Below, one piece after another: positions 43,891 through 55,385 of a DNA stretch of 64,000 nt (the stretch's first letter is position 1; each line of letters opens with the position of its first letter). The translations under genes and the position numbers were made by a program. This DNA comes from Mesostigma viride (lineage: Eukaryota > Streptophyta > Mesostigmatophyceae > Mesostigmatales > Mesostigmataceae), in contig RPFO01000082.1 in assembly GCA_009746045.1 (NCBI GenBank), forward strand, positions 4,271,452 to 4,335,451, written 5' to 3'. The notes below the pieces were generated by a model that was not told the origin of the DNA, searched no databases, and saw only the letters and a program-made list of their open reading frames with translations.

Positions 43891-44605
43891 TTGGCTAGGG
43901 TCACCGCTGCCGGCTGGGAGGCCGGGGAGGCGGAACTGCAGCTGGGGCTGCAGGTGTATTTGCTTGGCTCATTGCAGCCTCCAAACTGCGATTCGTCGAG
44001 TTGCGTTTGCTGGCCATAATAGTGCGTAATAATGGCGTCGGGAAAATATATCAGCGTATGCGTCCTAGAAGCCTTAGCTGCGCAGCCGGCAGCCACATCG
44101 GCTTCCTCCCGGCCTCTGCAAGGATGACATCTGATCGAGCAGTGCTGGAGGAGCACATGACCTGGGTGGCCGCTGGCCGAGAAGATGACATTGATGACCA
44201 CGGCGCTCATGCAACACGGTATGTACGTGGAGGCCAAGGTCTCCAATACGGAAACCAATTAAGGTCGCCCACAAGCTTCAACCTCAGCTCACGGTGCTGC
44301 AGACCACGGCGCAAGCCTCTGATGCACATGCGGCCCTCGTCTCCCGCCTCATCCAGATGGAGGGCAAGTGCGGCGTGCTCATGAAGAAGCTTGAAGCCAT
44401 CACCGCCCACACCGAGGCCCTGGCCACACAGGTCGGCCCAAAGATATAATTAGCGGAGCAGACGGCCACCATCGCATCCCAGCCATGCACCCTGGCAGGA
44501 TGCTGGCGACCTCCCGCCGCTCTTCTATGCGGACCTGCTGCGGTCAGCGACCGCCTCAACCGCGGACGCCATCGCCACGAAACTCCAGGAGCCATGGATC
44601 AAGGA

Positions 44606-44853
44606 GCCCTAGCTCTCGTATAGCCATGATGATCTTCCCCCACATGGCATGCGCCCCCTTAACTGGGCATAGCGTGATAGACCATGCATGAGGGTGCAGG
44701 TGCCCTGGTGCACCTAGAGCAGGGGTAGCTTACATTCCCACCCGGCCTTGCATGAAGTAGCCTAGAATGTATTAAAAGCCATATGCCCCCTCTCAGGGAT
44801 ATGTGCTACATTTACTCCCAACGGAGTGATGTTGATAATTAATTAATTAATTA
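44606..44853 (+). mobile_element. Family B 3' end inserted in A1 ORF1
   Basis: Flanked by ATGGATCAAGGA (44594-44605) and ATGGATCGAGGA (44854-44865), a 12-bp target duplication with one change. Carries the full type-2 hairpin ACTCCCAACGGAGTGATGTT and (TTAA)n tail. Confidence 0.85.
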
Positions 44854-45471
44854 ATGGATCGAGGACCCCGCGGCCCGGCACGGCCAGGCCGGCCGGAACA
44901 ACGGGAGGCCACCGATCGCCGCGCTCGCCGCAAGTGCGCCGAGTGGTGCTGCGTCGTTTTCCCCAGAAGCCAGGGGAGTACGTCAACCACCCTTAATTGC
45001 CAACGAGCTCAAGCCGGACCAGCTTCTTACCCTCATGGGCCCGGTAGGTGAGGTAGAACTGCGCGGGTGCCACCGCCTTCCCCACTAGCTCACGCCTCAC
45101 GGGACAAGGCGGCTAGCTCCCCCGGGCGCCCCAGTCCTGCTCACCTTCTTCGGCCCTCCCCTGAGGACAAGCAGCGGTTCCTTAATTTCTCGTCGCAAGA
45201 GGTTGCACGCCCTCACCTGGACGCTGGACGACGACCTGACCCCCGCTCAACAGCAGCATGCAGCGACGCGACCTGTGGCCTGAAAACCTCCGCCACAGGC
45301 AGGACCCCCAGAAGCCCAAGGTGTACTGGAGGGCGGGGACCTGATGATCAACCACAAGATGTGGACACCCCCTGCGGGCTAGAATAGCCCTTGTAACCAT
45401 TGGTAGTCACTAGCCGCCATGGCAGCCATGCCTAGAATGTCTGCCTAGCCGTGCCACCATACCCGGAGGTA

Positions 45472-45527
45472 CCATGGTCCGGATTCTCCCGATTTCTGGC
45501 CTGCGCTGGTTGTCTCCTTGATACCTA
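45472..45527 (+). mobile_element. S-family 3' module inserted in A1 3' UTR
   Basis: Begins near TACCATGGTCCGGATTCTCC and ends GGTTGTCTCCTTGATA. The family A UTR continues on both sides (CCATACC before, CCTAGTCACGTGC after). Confidence 0.55.
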
Positions 45528-47560
45528 GTCACGTGCACTGCTAAGGCACTAACGCACGCGCGGTTCACAACCAGCCATAGCGCCTTAGCTTAGCCCTTGT
45601 ACAGCTAGCCAGCCACGCTACATCCTGGCTATGATTAGCTTACTTCCATCGTCTGAAAACGAAAATGGCTGACGGCGGTATGGCTGACGGCGGAGCTCAG
45701 ATCTTTTGCGTCTGAGCCCCAAATTCGGTCAGACCACTCGCATTCGATGCGCTTTATTCAGACGTACACGCCATGCAGTATAATCGGTTACGGCTGAAAC
45801 GCAGTATTGCCAAAGTTATCACGTGACAAGCAGCTATGACGACCCCAAAAGCAAAACGGGGTTTGGAAAAGGAGCTTACCGGCTCCCAGTCCAACCCTCT
45901 CGCCATCGTTCTTGCCCAGCCGCCTGGGCTCGCCAACCCATCGCCCGCAGACCCATCGCCAAGCGCCTCGCCTGAGCCCAAGAAACCATGCCACGACCGC
46001 CACAAATGGAGCCAATTCTTGCCCGGCAACGAACATTTCAGCCTCCTCACCTGGCAGAAACTGTCGCCGCAGGAAGTCGTCGAGGTCCTCCAGTTCCTCA
46101 CACAGGAACGGAAGCTCTTCGTGCAGCAGAAGGGGGGGGCGGCTATATCGACTACCGCAACACGTCCTGGCTCTACACTTATGAAGAACCACGCCAACGC
46201 CTGTTTATCTTGACCACTGAGTGAGCTACTACCAGCGCAGCCTCGCCGACATCAGCAGAGCGCTCACAGCCCCCGCCCCCGCACAGCCGGCAGCCCCGTC
46301 GGCTCCCTCCCTCTCAGTGCAAGGATGACATCCGCGCAGTGCTGGAGGAGCACGTGACCTGGCCGCTGGCCGAGAAGCTGACATCGCTGAATACGACGCT
46401 CAACACGGTGGAGGCCCGGGTCTCCAATGTGGAAACCAAGGTCGTCCACAAGCTCCAGCCCCAGTTCACGACGCTGCACACCGCGGCGCAAGCTTCGGAA
46501 ACAGTGCTGCACTTGTCTCTCGCCTTAACCAGGTGGAGGGCAAGTGCGGCGTGCTCATGAAGAAGCTTGAGGCCATCACCGCCCACACCGAGGCCCTGGC
46601 CACACAGGTCCCCAAGATAGCGGAGCAGACGGCCACCATTGCATCCCAGCCACCCCGGCAGGATGCTGGTGACCTCCCGCCGCTCTCCTACGCGGACCTG
46701 CTGCGGTCAGCGACCGCCTCCACCATGCACCGACGCCATCGCCACGAAGCTCCAGGAGCTGGAGGACCACCGCCAGGCCCATGCAGCAACGGGAGGTCAC
46801 CGACCGCGCTCGCCGCGAGTGCCGAGTGGTGCTACGTCGCTTCCCCCAGAAGCCAGGTGAGACGTCAACCTCTCTTAATTGCTGACGAGCTCAAGAACCA
46901 GCTTCTTACCCTCATGGGCCTGGTAGGTGAGGTAGAACTGCGTGGGTGCCACCGCCTCAGTTCCCCACTCACGGGACAAGCAAGGCGGCTCCCCCATGCA
47001 CCAGTCCTGCTCACCTTCCCCTCCCCTGAGGATAAGCAGCGGTTCCTCTCTCGTCGCAAGAGGTTGCACGACCTCACCTGGACGCTGGATGACGACCTGA
47101 CCCCCGCTCAGCAACAGCAGCGACGCGACCTGTGGCCGGAATACCTCCGCCATAAGCAGGACCCCCAGAAGCCCAAGGTGTACTGGAGGGGCGGGGACCT
47201 GATGATCAACCACAAGATGTGGACGCCCCCAGCGGGCTAGAATAGCAATAGCCCCAGCAATTGTAACCATTGGAGTCACTGCCGCTAAGGCAGCCATGCC
47301 TAGAATGTTCGCCTAGCTGTGCCAACATACCTAGTCATGCACGTGCCGCCAACGCACGGTACACAACCAGCCATAGCCTTAGCCTAGTCCTAGCACAGCC
47401 ATGCTACGCCCGTGCTATGGTCAGATTACTTGCCCACGCTATACTTGTTATGCCCCGCTTACATGGGTCTTATTGCACCCACAGTTTGCCGGATCGTTAG
47501 CCTGTCCTTTTAGCTAGCCGCGCCCGATTGCAGCTGTGGCATGCCTTTGGCATGAAGGAG

Positions 47561-49543
47561 AACGAAAATGGCTGACGGCGGTATGGCTGACGGCGGAGTT
47601 CAGATCTTTTGCGTCTGAGCCCCAAATTCGGTCAGACCACTTGCATGCGCCTTTCTAAGACGCACTTGCCAGTATAAACGGTTACGGCTGCCACGCAGTA
47701 TAGACAAAGTTACGCACGTGACCAGCTATGACGACTACCAAAGCAAAACGAGGGCTGGAAAAGGAGCTGGCACAGCTTCCCAGCGCCCAGCCCAACCCTC
47801 TCGCCCTCGCCATTGTTCAGCCGCTGCAGGCTTACCCGCCAACCAGCCGTCTGGGCCTGCCAACCCACCGCCAGCAAACCCATCGCCCAGCGCCTCGCCG
47901 GAGCCCAAGAAACCCTGCCACGACCACAAATGGCGACAGTGGCTACCCGATAACGACCGCCTTTTTTCTTTTCTGCACTGGCTGCAGCTTACCACAGCAG
48001 AATGCGCCGCAATCGTGCGTTACTTAGCACAGGAACGCAAGCTCCATGGGTGCACAGGGCCAATCCCCAACGAGAACCTGGAGAGGTTCTTCAACAGGGG
48101 AGACCACCGCCTCGCTATCCTGTGCAGCTTCTTCCAGCTACCCCTGGACCAAATCGCCACCAACATCCGCGCCCCAGCCCAGCCTGCGCAGCCGACAGCC
48201 ACATCGGCTTCCTCCCTCTGCAAGGATGACATCCGAGCAGTGCTGGAGGAGCACGTGACCTGGCCGTTGGCCGAGAAGCTGACCTCGCTGAACACGACGC
48301 TCAACACGGTGGAAGCCCGGGTCTCCAACGTGGAAACCAAGGTCGTCCACAAGCTACAACCCCAGTTCACGGCGCTACACACCGCGGCGCAGGCTTCGGA
48401 AACGCATGCTGCACTTGTCTCTCGCCTTAACCAGGTGGAGGGCAAGTGTGGCGTGCTCCTGAAGAAGCTTGAGGCCATCACCGCCCACACCGAGGCCCTG
48501 GCCACACAGGTCCCCAAGATAGCGGAGCAGACGGCCACCATTGCATCCCAGCCACCCCGGCAGGATGCTGGCGACCTCCCGCCGCTCTCCTACGCGGACC
48601 TGCTGCGGTCAGCGACCGCCTCCACCACCGACGCCATCGCCACAAAGCTCCAGGAGCTGGAGGACCACCGCCAGGCCCAGCAACGGGAGGTCACCGACCG
48701 CGCTCGCCGCGAGTGCCGAGTGGTGCTACGTCGCTTCCCCCAGAAGCCAGGTGAGACGTCAACCTCTCTTGCTGACGAGCTCAAGAACCAGCTTCTTACC
48801 CTCATGGGCCTGGTAGGTGAGGTAGAACTGCGTGGGTGCCACCGCCTTCCCCACTCACGGGACAAGGCGGCTCCCCCACCAGTCCTACTCACCTTCCCCT
48901 CCCCTGAGGATAAGCAGCGGTTCCTCTCTCGTCGCAAGCGGTTGCACGACCTCACCTGGACGCTGGACGACGACCTCACCCCCGCTCAGCAACAGCAGCG
49001 ACGCGACCTGTGGCCGGAATATACCTCCGCCATAAGCAGGACCCCCAGAAGCCCAAGGTGTACTGGAGGGGCGGGGACCTGATGATCAACCACAAGATGT
49101 GGACGCCCCCAGCGGGCTAGAATAGCAATAGCCCTAGCTTGTAACCATTGGCGTCACTGCCGCTAAGGCAGCCATGCCTAGAATGTTGCCTAGCTGTGCC
49201 AACACACCTAGTCACGTGCCGCCAACGCACGGTACACAACCAGCCATAGCCTTAGCCTAGTCCTAGTACAGCCATGCTACGCCCTGGCTATGTTCAGATT
49301 ACTTGCCCACGCTCCTTGCTATGATATGCTCACATGGGTCTTATTGCACCCACAGTTTGCCGGATCGTTAGCCTGTCCTTTTAGCCGCTAGGCTAGCCGC
49401 GCCCGATTGCAGCTGTGGCATGCCTTTGGCATGAAGGAGACTGGGGGTCTCTGCCCTTTCTCCTGTAGTGCACACACAGGGATTAAAAGCACTTCGGTGC
49501 TCCGTGACTCCCCAACGGGAGCACGAGTTTAATTAATTAATTA
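47561..49543 (+). mobile_element. Family A element A3, innermost copy, near full length (1,983 bp)
   Basis: Flanked by a 9-bp duplication ATGAAGGAG (47552-47560 and 49544-49552), exactly splitting the A2 3' UTR. It starts AACGAAAATGGCTGACGGCG, has a 167-bp 5' UTR, ORF1 from ATG 47728 to TAG 49118-49120, a 3' UTR of about 380 bp, the type-1 hairpin and the (TTAA)n tail. ORF1 is followed directly by the 3' UTR, so the element never carried an RT in this copy. It sits between two family A copies and is the youngest of the three. Confidence 0.88.
47728..49120 (+). CDS. L1-type ORF1 protein of element A3 (two frame breaks)
   Basis: Predicted nucleic-acid chaperone that coats element RNA. It begins MTTTKAKRGLEKELAQ, a basic start followed by a Pro/Ser-rich linker; a frame break near 47835 leads into the long frame to 49020. 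Then come KKPCHDHKWRQWLPDND and LQLTTAECAAIVRYLAQERK (possible helical N-domain), a heptad-rich coiled coil (AEKLTSLNTTLNTVEARVSN, about residues 165-260), an RRM-like domain (RRECRVVLRRFPQKPGETS to LLTFPSPEDKQRFLSRRKRL) and the C-terminal domain (TLDDDLTPAQQQQRRDLWPE). A 2-nt insertion at about 49020 shifts the last 30 codons. The order coiled coil, RRM, CTD is that of L1 ORF1p (Transposase_22). About 460 residues. Confidence 0.75.
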
Positions 49544-49668
49544 ATGAAGGAGACTGGGGGTCTCTGCCCTTTCTCCTGTAGTGCACACACAGGGATTAAA
49601 AGCACTTCAGTGCTCCGTGACTCCCCAACGGGAGCACGTGTTTAATTAATTAATTAATTAGCTTACTT

Positions 49669-49947
49669 GCCCACGCTTCTTGTTATGATATGCTCACACG
49701 AGTCTTATTGCACCCACATGCAGAACTTGTCGGATCGTCTATCGTGTCCGATTGCTGCTGTGGTGCCATGCCTCTGGCATGAAGGAGACAAGGGGTCTCG
49801 ATCTTCCTGTTGTACACATACACTCTGCCCTTTCTTCCTGTTGAGCACTCCAGTGCGCTCCGTGACTTCCCATGCAACGGGAGCACGAGTTTAATAATGA
49901 GTTAATTAATAAATTAATTAATTTAATTAATTAATTTAATTAATTAA
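49669..49947 (+). mobile_element. Family A1 3' UTR, resumed, with hairpin and long TTAA tail
   Basis: Continues from 45645: GCCCACGCTTCTTGTTATGA, TATTGCACCCACA, GGCATGAAGGAGACAAGGGG, then the diverged hairpin and about 60 bp of TTAATTAATTTAATT tail. The tail is the target of the TIR element at 49948. Confidence 0.75.
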
Positions 49948-51293
49948 CCCATAGTCCGTAAATGGTACCTATGTTATAACATACCATTTGACTCCCCGCC
50001 AAAAACGGCGCCGCGCCAGTGGCGCCGCGCCACTTCTGGCGGATGCCACGTGTCCGGTGGGTCCGGGGACACTTAGGGACGAAGGTGATGCATAGGTTTG
50101 GGTGTTATATTCGCCATAGCCTGGTAATTACAACGTGTATTGAGAAAGTATCACGTGACTTTGGCGGGAAATTTTCACTCGCGCGCGCGCGTAACTAGAT
50201 ATGGCTGCTAGCGTGCCGTTATCAACGAATTTGCGTCTCGCGGCTTGTAACGGTTCAGAATGTTGCTCAGAATGATGATGCGTGATTTTCGTAGGTCAGG
50301 GGTGGCCAGATGTATAGCATTGGTAAAATACAGGTAGGAAATTGCTGCTTTCTTGGTCGTCAGTACCATATGAGTAATTGCATGTCATATTTTGATTTTC
50401 TTCTTATGGCCCGGCAGTCTGCGCCAGCCCGAGCACCCAGTTTTGATACGGGACATCCGCAGAAGCGTCCCTGTGAATTCGGATGCGTTTATAGGTCATC
50501 TTTGCTCAGAACATCAACCTGGTAGCCATGGCGGATGCATTCATTATGCGGCTATGGCGGCCTATGCATGGAAAGCATTAGCCAGTGTGAGATATGAGGG
50601 TCCCGGCCAGCAGAAGCCGGAAAGGTCGTGATCAAGCCAGGTACGGCAACGTGTTTGCATGTTGTTTGCCGCGGAATACGCCTGCCATGCATTATAGTTG
50701 ACGAGTTTATTGGTGCAGCATTTAGCAAGCTTCCATGCCTGCTGTAAAGAGTGGTATCAGCCCTGTGAGTGCTCAGTTTATGGCATTTCCTTAGAGTATA
50801 CCACCCCGTTAGTTCAGGTAGGCAACCCGTTTGCATTCCAGCACTTTTGCCAGTCTTTTGTAGCTTGTTATAATGCATTACTGTGTTGCATGTCATAGAT
50901 GGCTGTCTACGCGCGCGTAACCCACACACGTATATGAGCGTGGTGCCATGTGCAAAACTCAATTCTGAGTGGCCCCCCCTGGTACGGGGATGCCTGAACT
51001 ACCTAATAAAATTATCCAACCTTGACATTGGTGTTTACAACCCTCCCCTGAAAAAAAGGGGGGGGGTCCATGGTGTGATGCATGAAAATGTTCGTTTTTT
51101 GTCCAACTTTGACTGAGAATATCATGCAACCCACTTACGGGACTCAAGATATTATTGCATATTCTGAAAGCCCTTGAAGTGTAGATATTCCTAGCACCTT
51201 GGTTGAGGGTATTTGGAGTAGCGGTCAGGGAGTTATGATTTTTTTCATTTTCAGGGGTATTTGTTTGCAAAAAATGGCAATACGGACTATGGG
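49948..51293. mobile_element. PiggyBac-like nonautonomous element (1,346 bp) at TTAA
   Basis: Inverted ends CCCATAGTCCGTA (49948-49960) and TACGGACTATGGG (51281-51293), each directly next to TTAA (49944-49947 and 51294-51297). A TTAA duplication directly followed by CCC is the hallmark of piggyBac transposons. No transposase was recognised; internal ORFs are short. The GC-rich inner palindrome GGCGCCGCGCCAGTGGCGCC at 50009-50028 lies near the left end. Confidence 0.75.
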
Positions 51294-51305
51294 TTAATTA
51301 ATTAA

Positions 51306-51375
51306 TTAATAGTACTCCTACGTGGCATGCCTATGCACATGACACGCAAGTACGTACTTACTTACTTACTTATAA
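51306..51375 (+). mobile_element. Family P 3' end with (CTTA)n tail
   Basis: TAGTACTCCTACGTGGCATG, CCTATGCACATGACACGCAA and GTACTTACTTACTTACTTA match the P copy ending at 57809. It is inserted in or beside the TTAA tail. Confidence 0.65.
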
Positions 51376-52313
51376 TAACATGCAAAAATGCTATACATAA
51401 AAACAAAGACTGGCTGGCTGGTGCTGTGTCGTGCACCGTGTGATCGATGATTTGAGTAATATTGGGATTTTTTGATCTCCCATTCAATATCCTGCAATTT
51501 ATCATTTTCGATGATCATCGACATGTATGCCACGACATGCATGTGCAGCTAGCGCCAGACACCAACGAACTGTGTAAACTGGATGCAAAGAGAACGTTCT
51601 GGTTGACATACCCCTAAATAGATATAACAAGTATAATTACTTACATCAGATTGAAGGCATCCTATTAAAACCCCTAAATAGATATGCTGAACATGTGCCA
51701 TGATTGATCGACACGTCCAAGGTTCCAGGGTTGCAACCAGAGTACAAACTGAACCATGATAGGTATCGAATGACATCCGTACATGCACATGCACATGCAC
51801 ATGCACATGCACATGCACATGCACATGCACATGCACATGCACATGCACATGCACATGCATGCTTTCGGATCAGGTATACAGCAGCCATGCATTATAGAGA
51901 TTTCTCGCACAGTAATATTTGTCTCACTTGATTCGCCGAGGCCCTGCGCAGTGCTGATCATACTGCCTAGTGCTCAGCATCAGGCAAATGTTCATGCAAA
52001 GCTTGTCTCATCCGATGCGTGCACAAACATTACGTAACCAACCGCTTAAGCAAAATGGCGACCAGAAGAGACGCCTCAAGGCATGCAAATGTCCCGGCTT
52101 CAAGGCCACACACCAGTAGCAAGAGAAGCTGGACCATGCTGCAAGTCATGCCAGGGATGGCTCACCCACGCATCCCCTCCCCACCCAAGATGACACCGCA
52201 CAGCATACCTGCATCACGTGCTCTCCATCACGGCCCCTCACTACCACCGATCACCAGTTAACTACCACCCGTCACTTCCGGGCAACCGGGTCAGGATATT
52301 CATCAATCCTCCG
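51376..52313. other. Intergenic, with a (CATGCA)n repeat
   Basis: ACATGC hexamers at 51782-51860 (about 13 units). No gene is recognised. The 3' part would hold the 3' UTR of the minus-strand F-box/LRR gene. Confidence 0.5.
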
Positions 52314-53576
52314 TCACACGACGATCGTACAAGCGGCACCAAACATGGACCGCAGCCGGTTCATGTCCACCGGTGGACGAGAGCATCCCCGCATGCCCAG
52401 GTGCCTCATCCGCGGACAATGCGCTGCGAGCAGCCTCATGCCAACATCCGTCACCCCAAAACACCCCGCCAGCTCCAGGCACTCCAGACCGTGGCACGCG
52501 TCCGCCAGGGCCGCCACGGTGCGGTTGGTCACACCCAGGCATCCCTGGGCAAACAGGTGGATGAGCCGGCCGCGGTCGGCCACCGTGGTTAGTCCGGCAT
52601 CCGTCACGAAGCAGCACAAGGAGACGTTCAGGTGCTCTAGATCCGGGCAGCCCTCGGCGAGCGCCTTTATACCGACGTCCGTCACTCGGGACCCGCAGGA
52701 TGACACGTCGAGCAACCGGAGCCGGGGGCACTTGCGGGCGACGGTTCGGATACTTGCGTCAGTCACCATCGTGTGGCCCAGCACGAGTCCTTCCAGGTGG
52801 TGGCAGCGGGACGCGAGCACACGTACGCTGGCGTCTGACACCGCCTCGCAACCCCACAGGTCGAGCTGGCGCAGGTGGGGGCAGCTTGCGCCCACGATGC
52901 CGATGCTGGCGTCCGTGATGGCCCGCCCCGTGCCCCCGAGACTCAGGTGCTGGAGCCCGGGACAGTGCAGGGCCAGGACAATGACGCTGGTGTCTGTCAC
53001 GCCGCGGCAGTCCCACACGTTGACATGGTCCAGGGACGGGCAGTGGCGGGCTACAGAGCTCAAGCCAGCATCTGTCACGGACATGCACATTTCTAGGCTT
53101 AGGTGGCGCAGGTGACGGCAGTGGATGCCCAGGGCTTGCAAGCCCGCGTCAGTAACGAGGCTGCCTGGGACGCTCAGGGAGGTCAGACGGGGGCAGTGCG
53201 TGGCGACGGCTACGAGCGCGGCGTCGGAGATGTCGGCGGCGAGGGACGTGGGCAGGTGCGAGCATTCTCGGGGTTCGGAGCTCAGTATCTGGAGGTTGGG
53301 GCACTTTTCAGCCAGCCACATCAATAGCGGCTCCGTGTTTCCCGGCTCTGGAAACTCCATGATATCGTCGCAGTAAATGCGTTCAACGGATACCAGCGAC
53401 TCGTCGACGGCGGCCATCAGAGAGCGCGACACACACCTGGTCTTGACCCTTTGACCCAACGGAAGGTGCTCCATGAGCTGCGCCCCGAGGCCTGCCACCG
53501 AAACCACGTCGTCGAGGGAAACCATTTCTACAGCAGCTACATTGGCGAAATCATAGGGCGGCGAGATGCGTACCAC
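52314..53576 (-). CDS. F-box/leucine-rich-repeat protein (FBXL / AMN1 type), intact single exon
   Basis: 420 residues, no frame break. Residues 30-75 (LMEHLPLGQRVKTRCVSRSL) resemble a degenerate F-box, the Skp1-binding part of SCF ubiquitin ligases. From about residue 100 there are 10-11 cysteine-containing LRRs of about 26 residues, with the pattern C-L--LSL-GC--VTDAGL--LA-HC: for example ITDASIGIVGASCPHLRQLD, VTDAGLTTVADRGRL, GVTNRTVAALADACHGLE. The protein ends RSMFGAACTIVV. Members of this family recruit substrates to SCF ligases through the LRR arc. The start at 53576 is the first ATG; MVSLDDVVSVAGL (17 codons later) is an alternative. GC-rich and unlike the retroelement surroundings; this is a normal host gene. 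Confidence 0.88.
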   Translation of the reverse strand: MVRISPPYDFANVAAVEMVSLDDVVSVAGLGAQLMEHLPLGQRVKTRCVSRSLMAAVDESLVSVERIYCDDIMEFPEPGNTEPLLMWLAEKCPNLQILSSEPRECSHLPTSLAADISDAALVAVATHCPRLTSLSVPGSLVTDAGLQALGIHCRHLRHLSLEMCMSVTDAGLSSVARHCPSLDHVNVWDCRGVTDTSVIVLALHCPGLQHLSLGGTGRAITDASIGIVGASCPHLRQLDLWGCEAVSDASVRVLASRCHHLEGLVLGHTMVTDASIRTVARKCPRLRLLDVSSCGSRVTDVGIKALAEGCPDLEHLNVSLCCFVTDAGLTTVADRGRLIHLFAQGCLGVTNRTVAALADACHGLECLELAGCFGVTDVGMRLLAAHCPRMRHLGMRGCSRPPVDMNRLRSMFGAACTIVV

Positions 53577-55093
53577 CGGCCAATAATTGCAGGCGCACGC
53601 TTTGCAGCAAACGCTTTGCAGCGTAAACTGACGTACCCTTGAGATACAGTCCCCAGTTTCTCCTCACCGAAATACAATACCATAGTCAAGCTCGTATGCA
53701 ATAGCTAACCAAGCATGTAAGCAGCTTCAACCATGTTGCGGCAAATGTCCACAGGATTCCTTTGCGTTCGTATGACGCAGGCGAGGTCGCTGATGGCAGG
53801 CGGAACTTTCTTTACAACCTGTTCCTGTTTCAACAACTGATTCAACATCCGACATCCGGCTCCAGTGGTATGTACTACAATGAAGCTCTCGTTAAGCTCT
53901 CGTACATAAGTATCATGGTTTCATGCATGATCTTATAGACTTGAGGTCCACGACAGTCGAGTCCTGAGTACGATACAGTAGTCGACAGCGATGCCCTCAA
54001 ATCGAAATTTCGGAGACCGAAATACATGTTTATTGATCCGAGAATCGAGAGGCTCCGGGGAACCTGATTTGTTTCCGGAGACGGAAACCGCAGGAAACCG
54101 CGCACCGCGCGCGCACTTGACCCACGCCGTATCCGGTATCCCGTATCACTCACCACTCCAGTGGACCACTCCAGTAGGTACTCAGCCGTGACTGCCGCCA
54201 GTACGATTTTCACGCAAGAATTTCGCTACAGTCGAATGTTCATGTTTTACAAGGTGCACCAGCGTTGCACGCGATTTGTCCCCCAAAACAGAGGCTAGGA
54301 TCTACTTATGCTATATATTTGTGTTTTTAACTTTTTATGTCAGGGTTTATGTCGTCAATTAAATGCACAAATGAAGTCATAGCCTGATACATAGGCGATA
54401 GCAGTCCTAGTTTCCAGCCGTTGTCGTACGCATTCAATGCGTACGAAGAGCGAGTTGAACGCTCACCGCCCGGAAACATTCTGCCAGACGAGGAAGAGAA
54501 TAAGGACGTCTTCCAGGAAACCACGGTACTTTACCTATGGCGTACATAACCAGCTGGCACCATTTTTCATAACCCGTTGAAATTGGAATAATGTCAAAAT
54601 TGGTACACCGACCTCATGCGTTGTAGAACTGAGATGAGCAGCTGGCCATGGCCGGCCCAGCCGGCAGTGCATTTCTAGGCGCCGCCTATCGTGGCAATGT
54701 GGGCACACAATCTCAATTTGAAGTCAGGGGAGGAGTTGTATACTCTACGCGAGCCAGCACAAGATTGACATCGCGAGGGTGTTAACTAGGACCGAAGAAG
54801 TATTCGTATGGTTGGACCTATCCGCGTCCGCGCGCTTCAAACGGCATGGTTGTTTAGTTATCAGCAGATTTCAACGCGGTTTACTGGGGTGTTTGACTAG
54901 TTTGTTCATAACCCTGAACTCTGTCCGGAAAATAACAACTGTTGGTTTTCATCAATTCGAGTACCCATTTCGAAAGCCCCGCAAGTATGGAACAGATACG
55001 GCAGACTGACAAAGTTAACTTGAATACAGCCTTGGCCAGGTATTCTGTTGCATATTTGCGTCCAGTCAACAGAATGGGGCCGGGTGTGCAGTA
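53577..55093. other. Intergenic; no recognised feature
   Basis: 5' flank of the F-box/LRR gene and beyond. Only short ORFs. Confidence 0.4.
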
Positions 55094-55383
55094 CACCCCC
55101 CCACACACGTTTAAGATTGGGGTCCGGCCGACCCAGGGCTGCGATCTTAAACCTAAAATCAAGTCCAGGGCTGACGATCTTAATAGTTGAGAGCTGTAGG
55201 CGATCTTACACCCGATGTGGTATACCTGAGTACATAATCTATATCGCATACCACTGACCAGCTATTTGTACCTACTTTAAGATCTTTTGCCCAAAACCAG
55301 CCCTGCGATTTTTAACCTGAAATTCCTAAATCCAGGGTCTCAAGATCTTAAACCTGGGAATCTGAAACGTGTGTGGGGGGGTG
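55094..55383. mobile_element. MITE with TA target duplication (290 bp)
   Basis: Ends CACCCCCCCACACACGTTT (55094-55112) and AAACGTGTGTGGGGGGGTG (55365-55383) are perfect inverted repeats, extended by AGATT with one mismatch, with TA outside each (55092-55093, 55384-55385). TA duplication and a long C-rich end suggest a Tc1/mariner-related MITE. AAGATCTTAAACCT-type motifs recur inside. Confidence 0.8.
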
Positions 55384-55385
55384 TA

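Larger units (their letters stand above)
44068..45645 (+). pseudogene. Outermost family A element (A1), ORF1 and start of 3' UTR
   Basis: ORF1 pieces: KDDI/EEHMTWVAAG region (44120), KLQPQ/HTAAQASD region (44280), MEGKCGVLMKKLEAITAHTE (44357-44416), then, after a family B insertion, RRKCAEWCCVVFPRSQG (VVLRRFPQKPG), and LTWTLDDDLTPAQQQ at 45217. ORF1 stops at 45380 (GCGGGCTAG). The 3' UTR is cut at 45645 by A2 and resumes at 49669-49947. It also holds an S module at 45472-45527. Many indels make it the oldest of the three nested copies. Confidence 0.7.
45646..49656 (+). mobile_element. Family A element A2, inserted in A1 and carrying A3
   Basis: Perfect 12-bp target duplication ATTAGCTTACTT at 45634-45645 and 49657-49668. 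The 5' region includes a tandem GGCTGACGGCGGTATGGCTG repeat (45667-45690). ORF1 starts at the ATG at 45836 (MTTPKAKRGLEKELTG) and ends at 47240. The 3' UTR is interrupted by A3 at 47561 and resumes at 49553-49656 with hairpin and tail. ORF1: KKPCHDRHKWSQFLPGNEH, then frameshifts at about 46135 and 46500, then from 46533 an open 235-codon stretch through KCGVLMKKLEAITAHTEALA to DDDLTPAQQQQRRDLWPEYL and GGDLMINHKMWTPPAG. No RT ORF. Confidence 0.85.
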
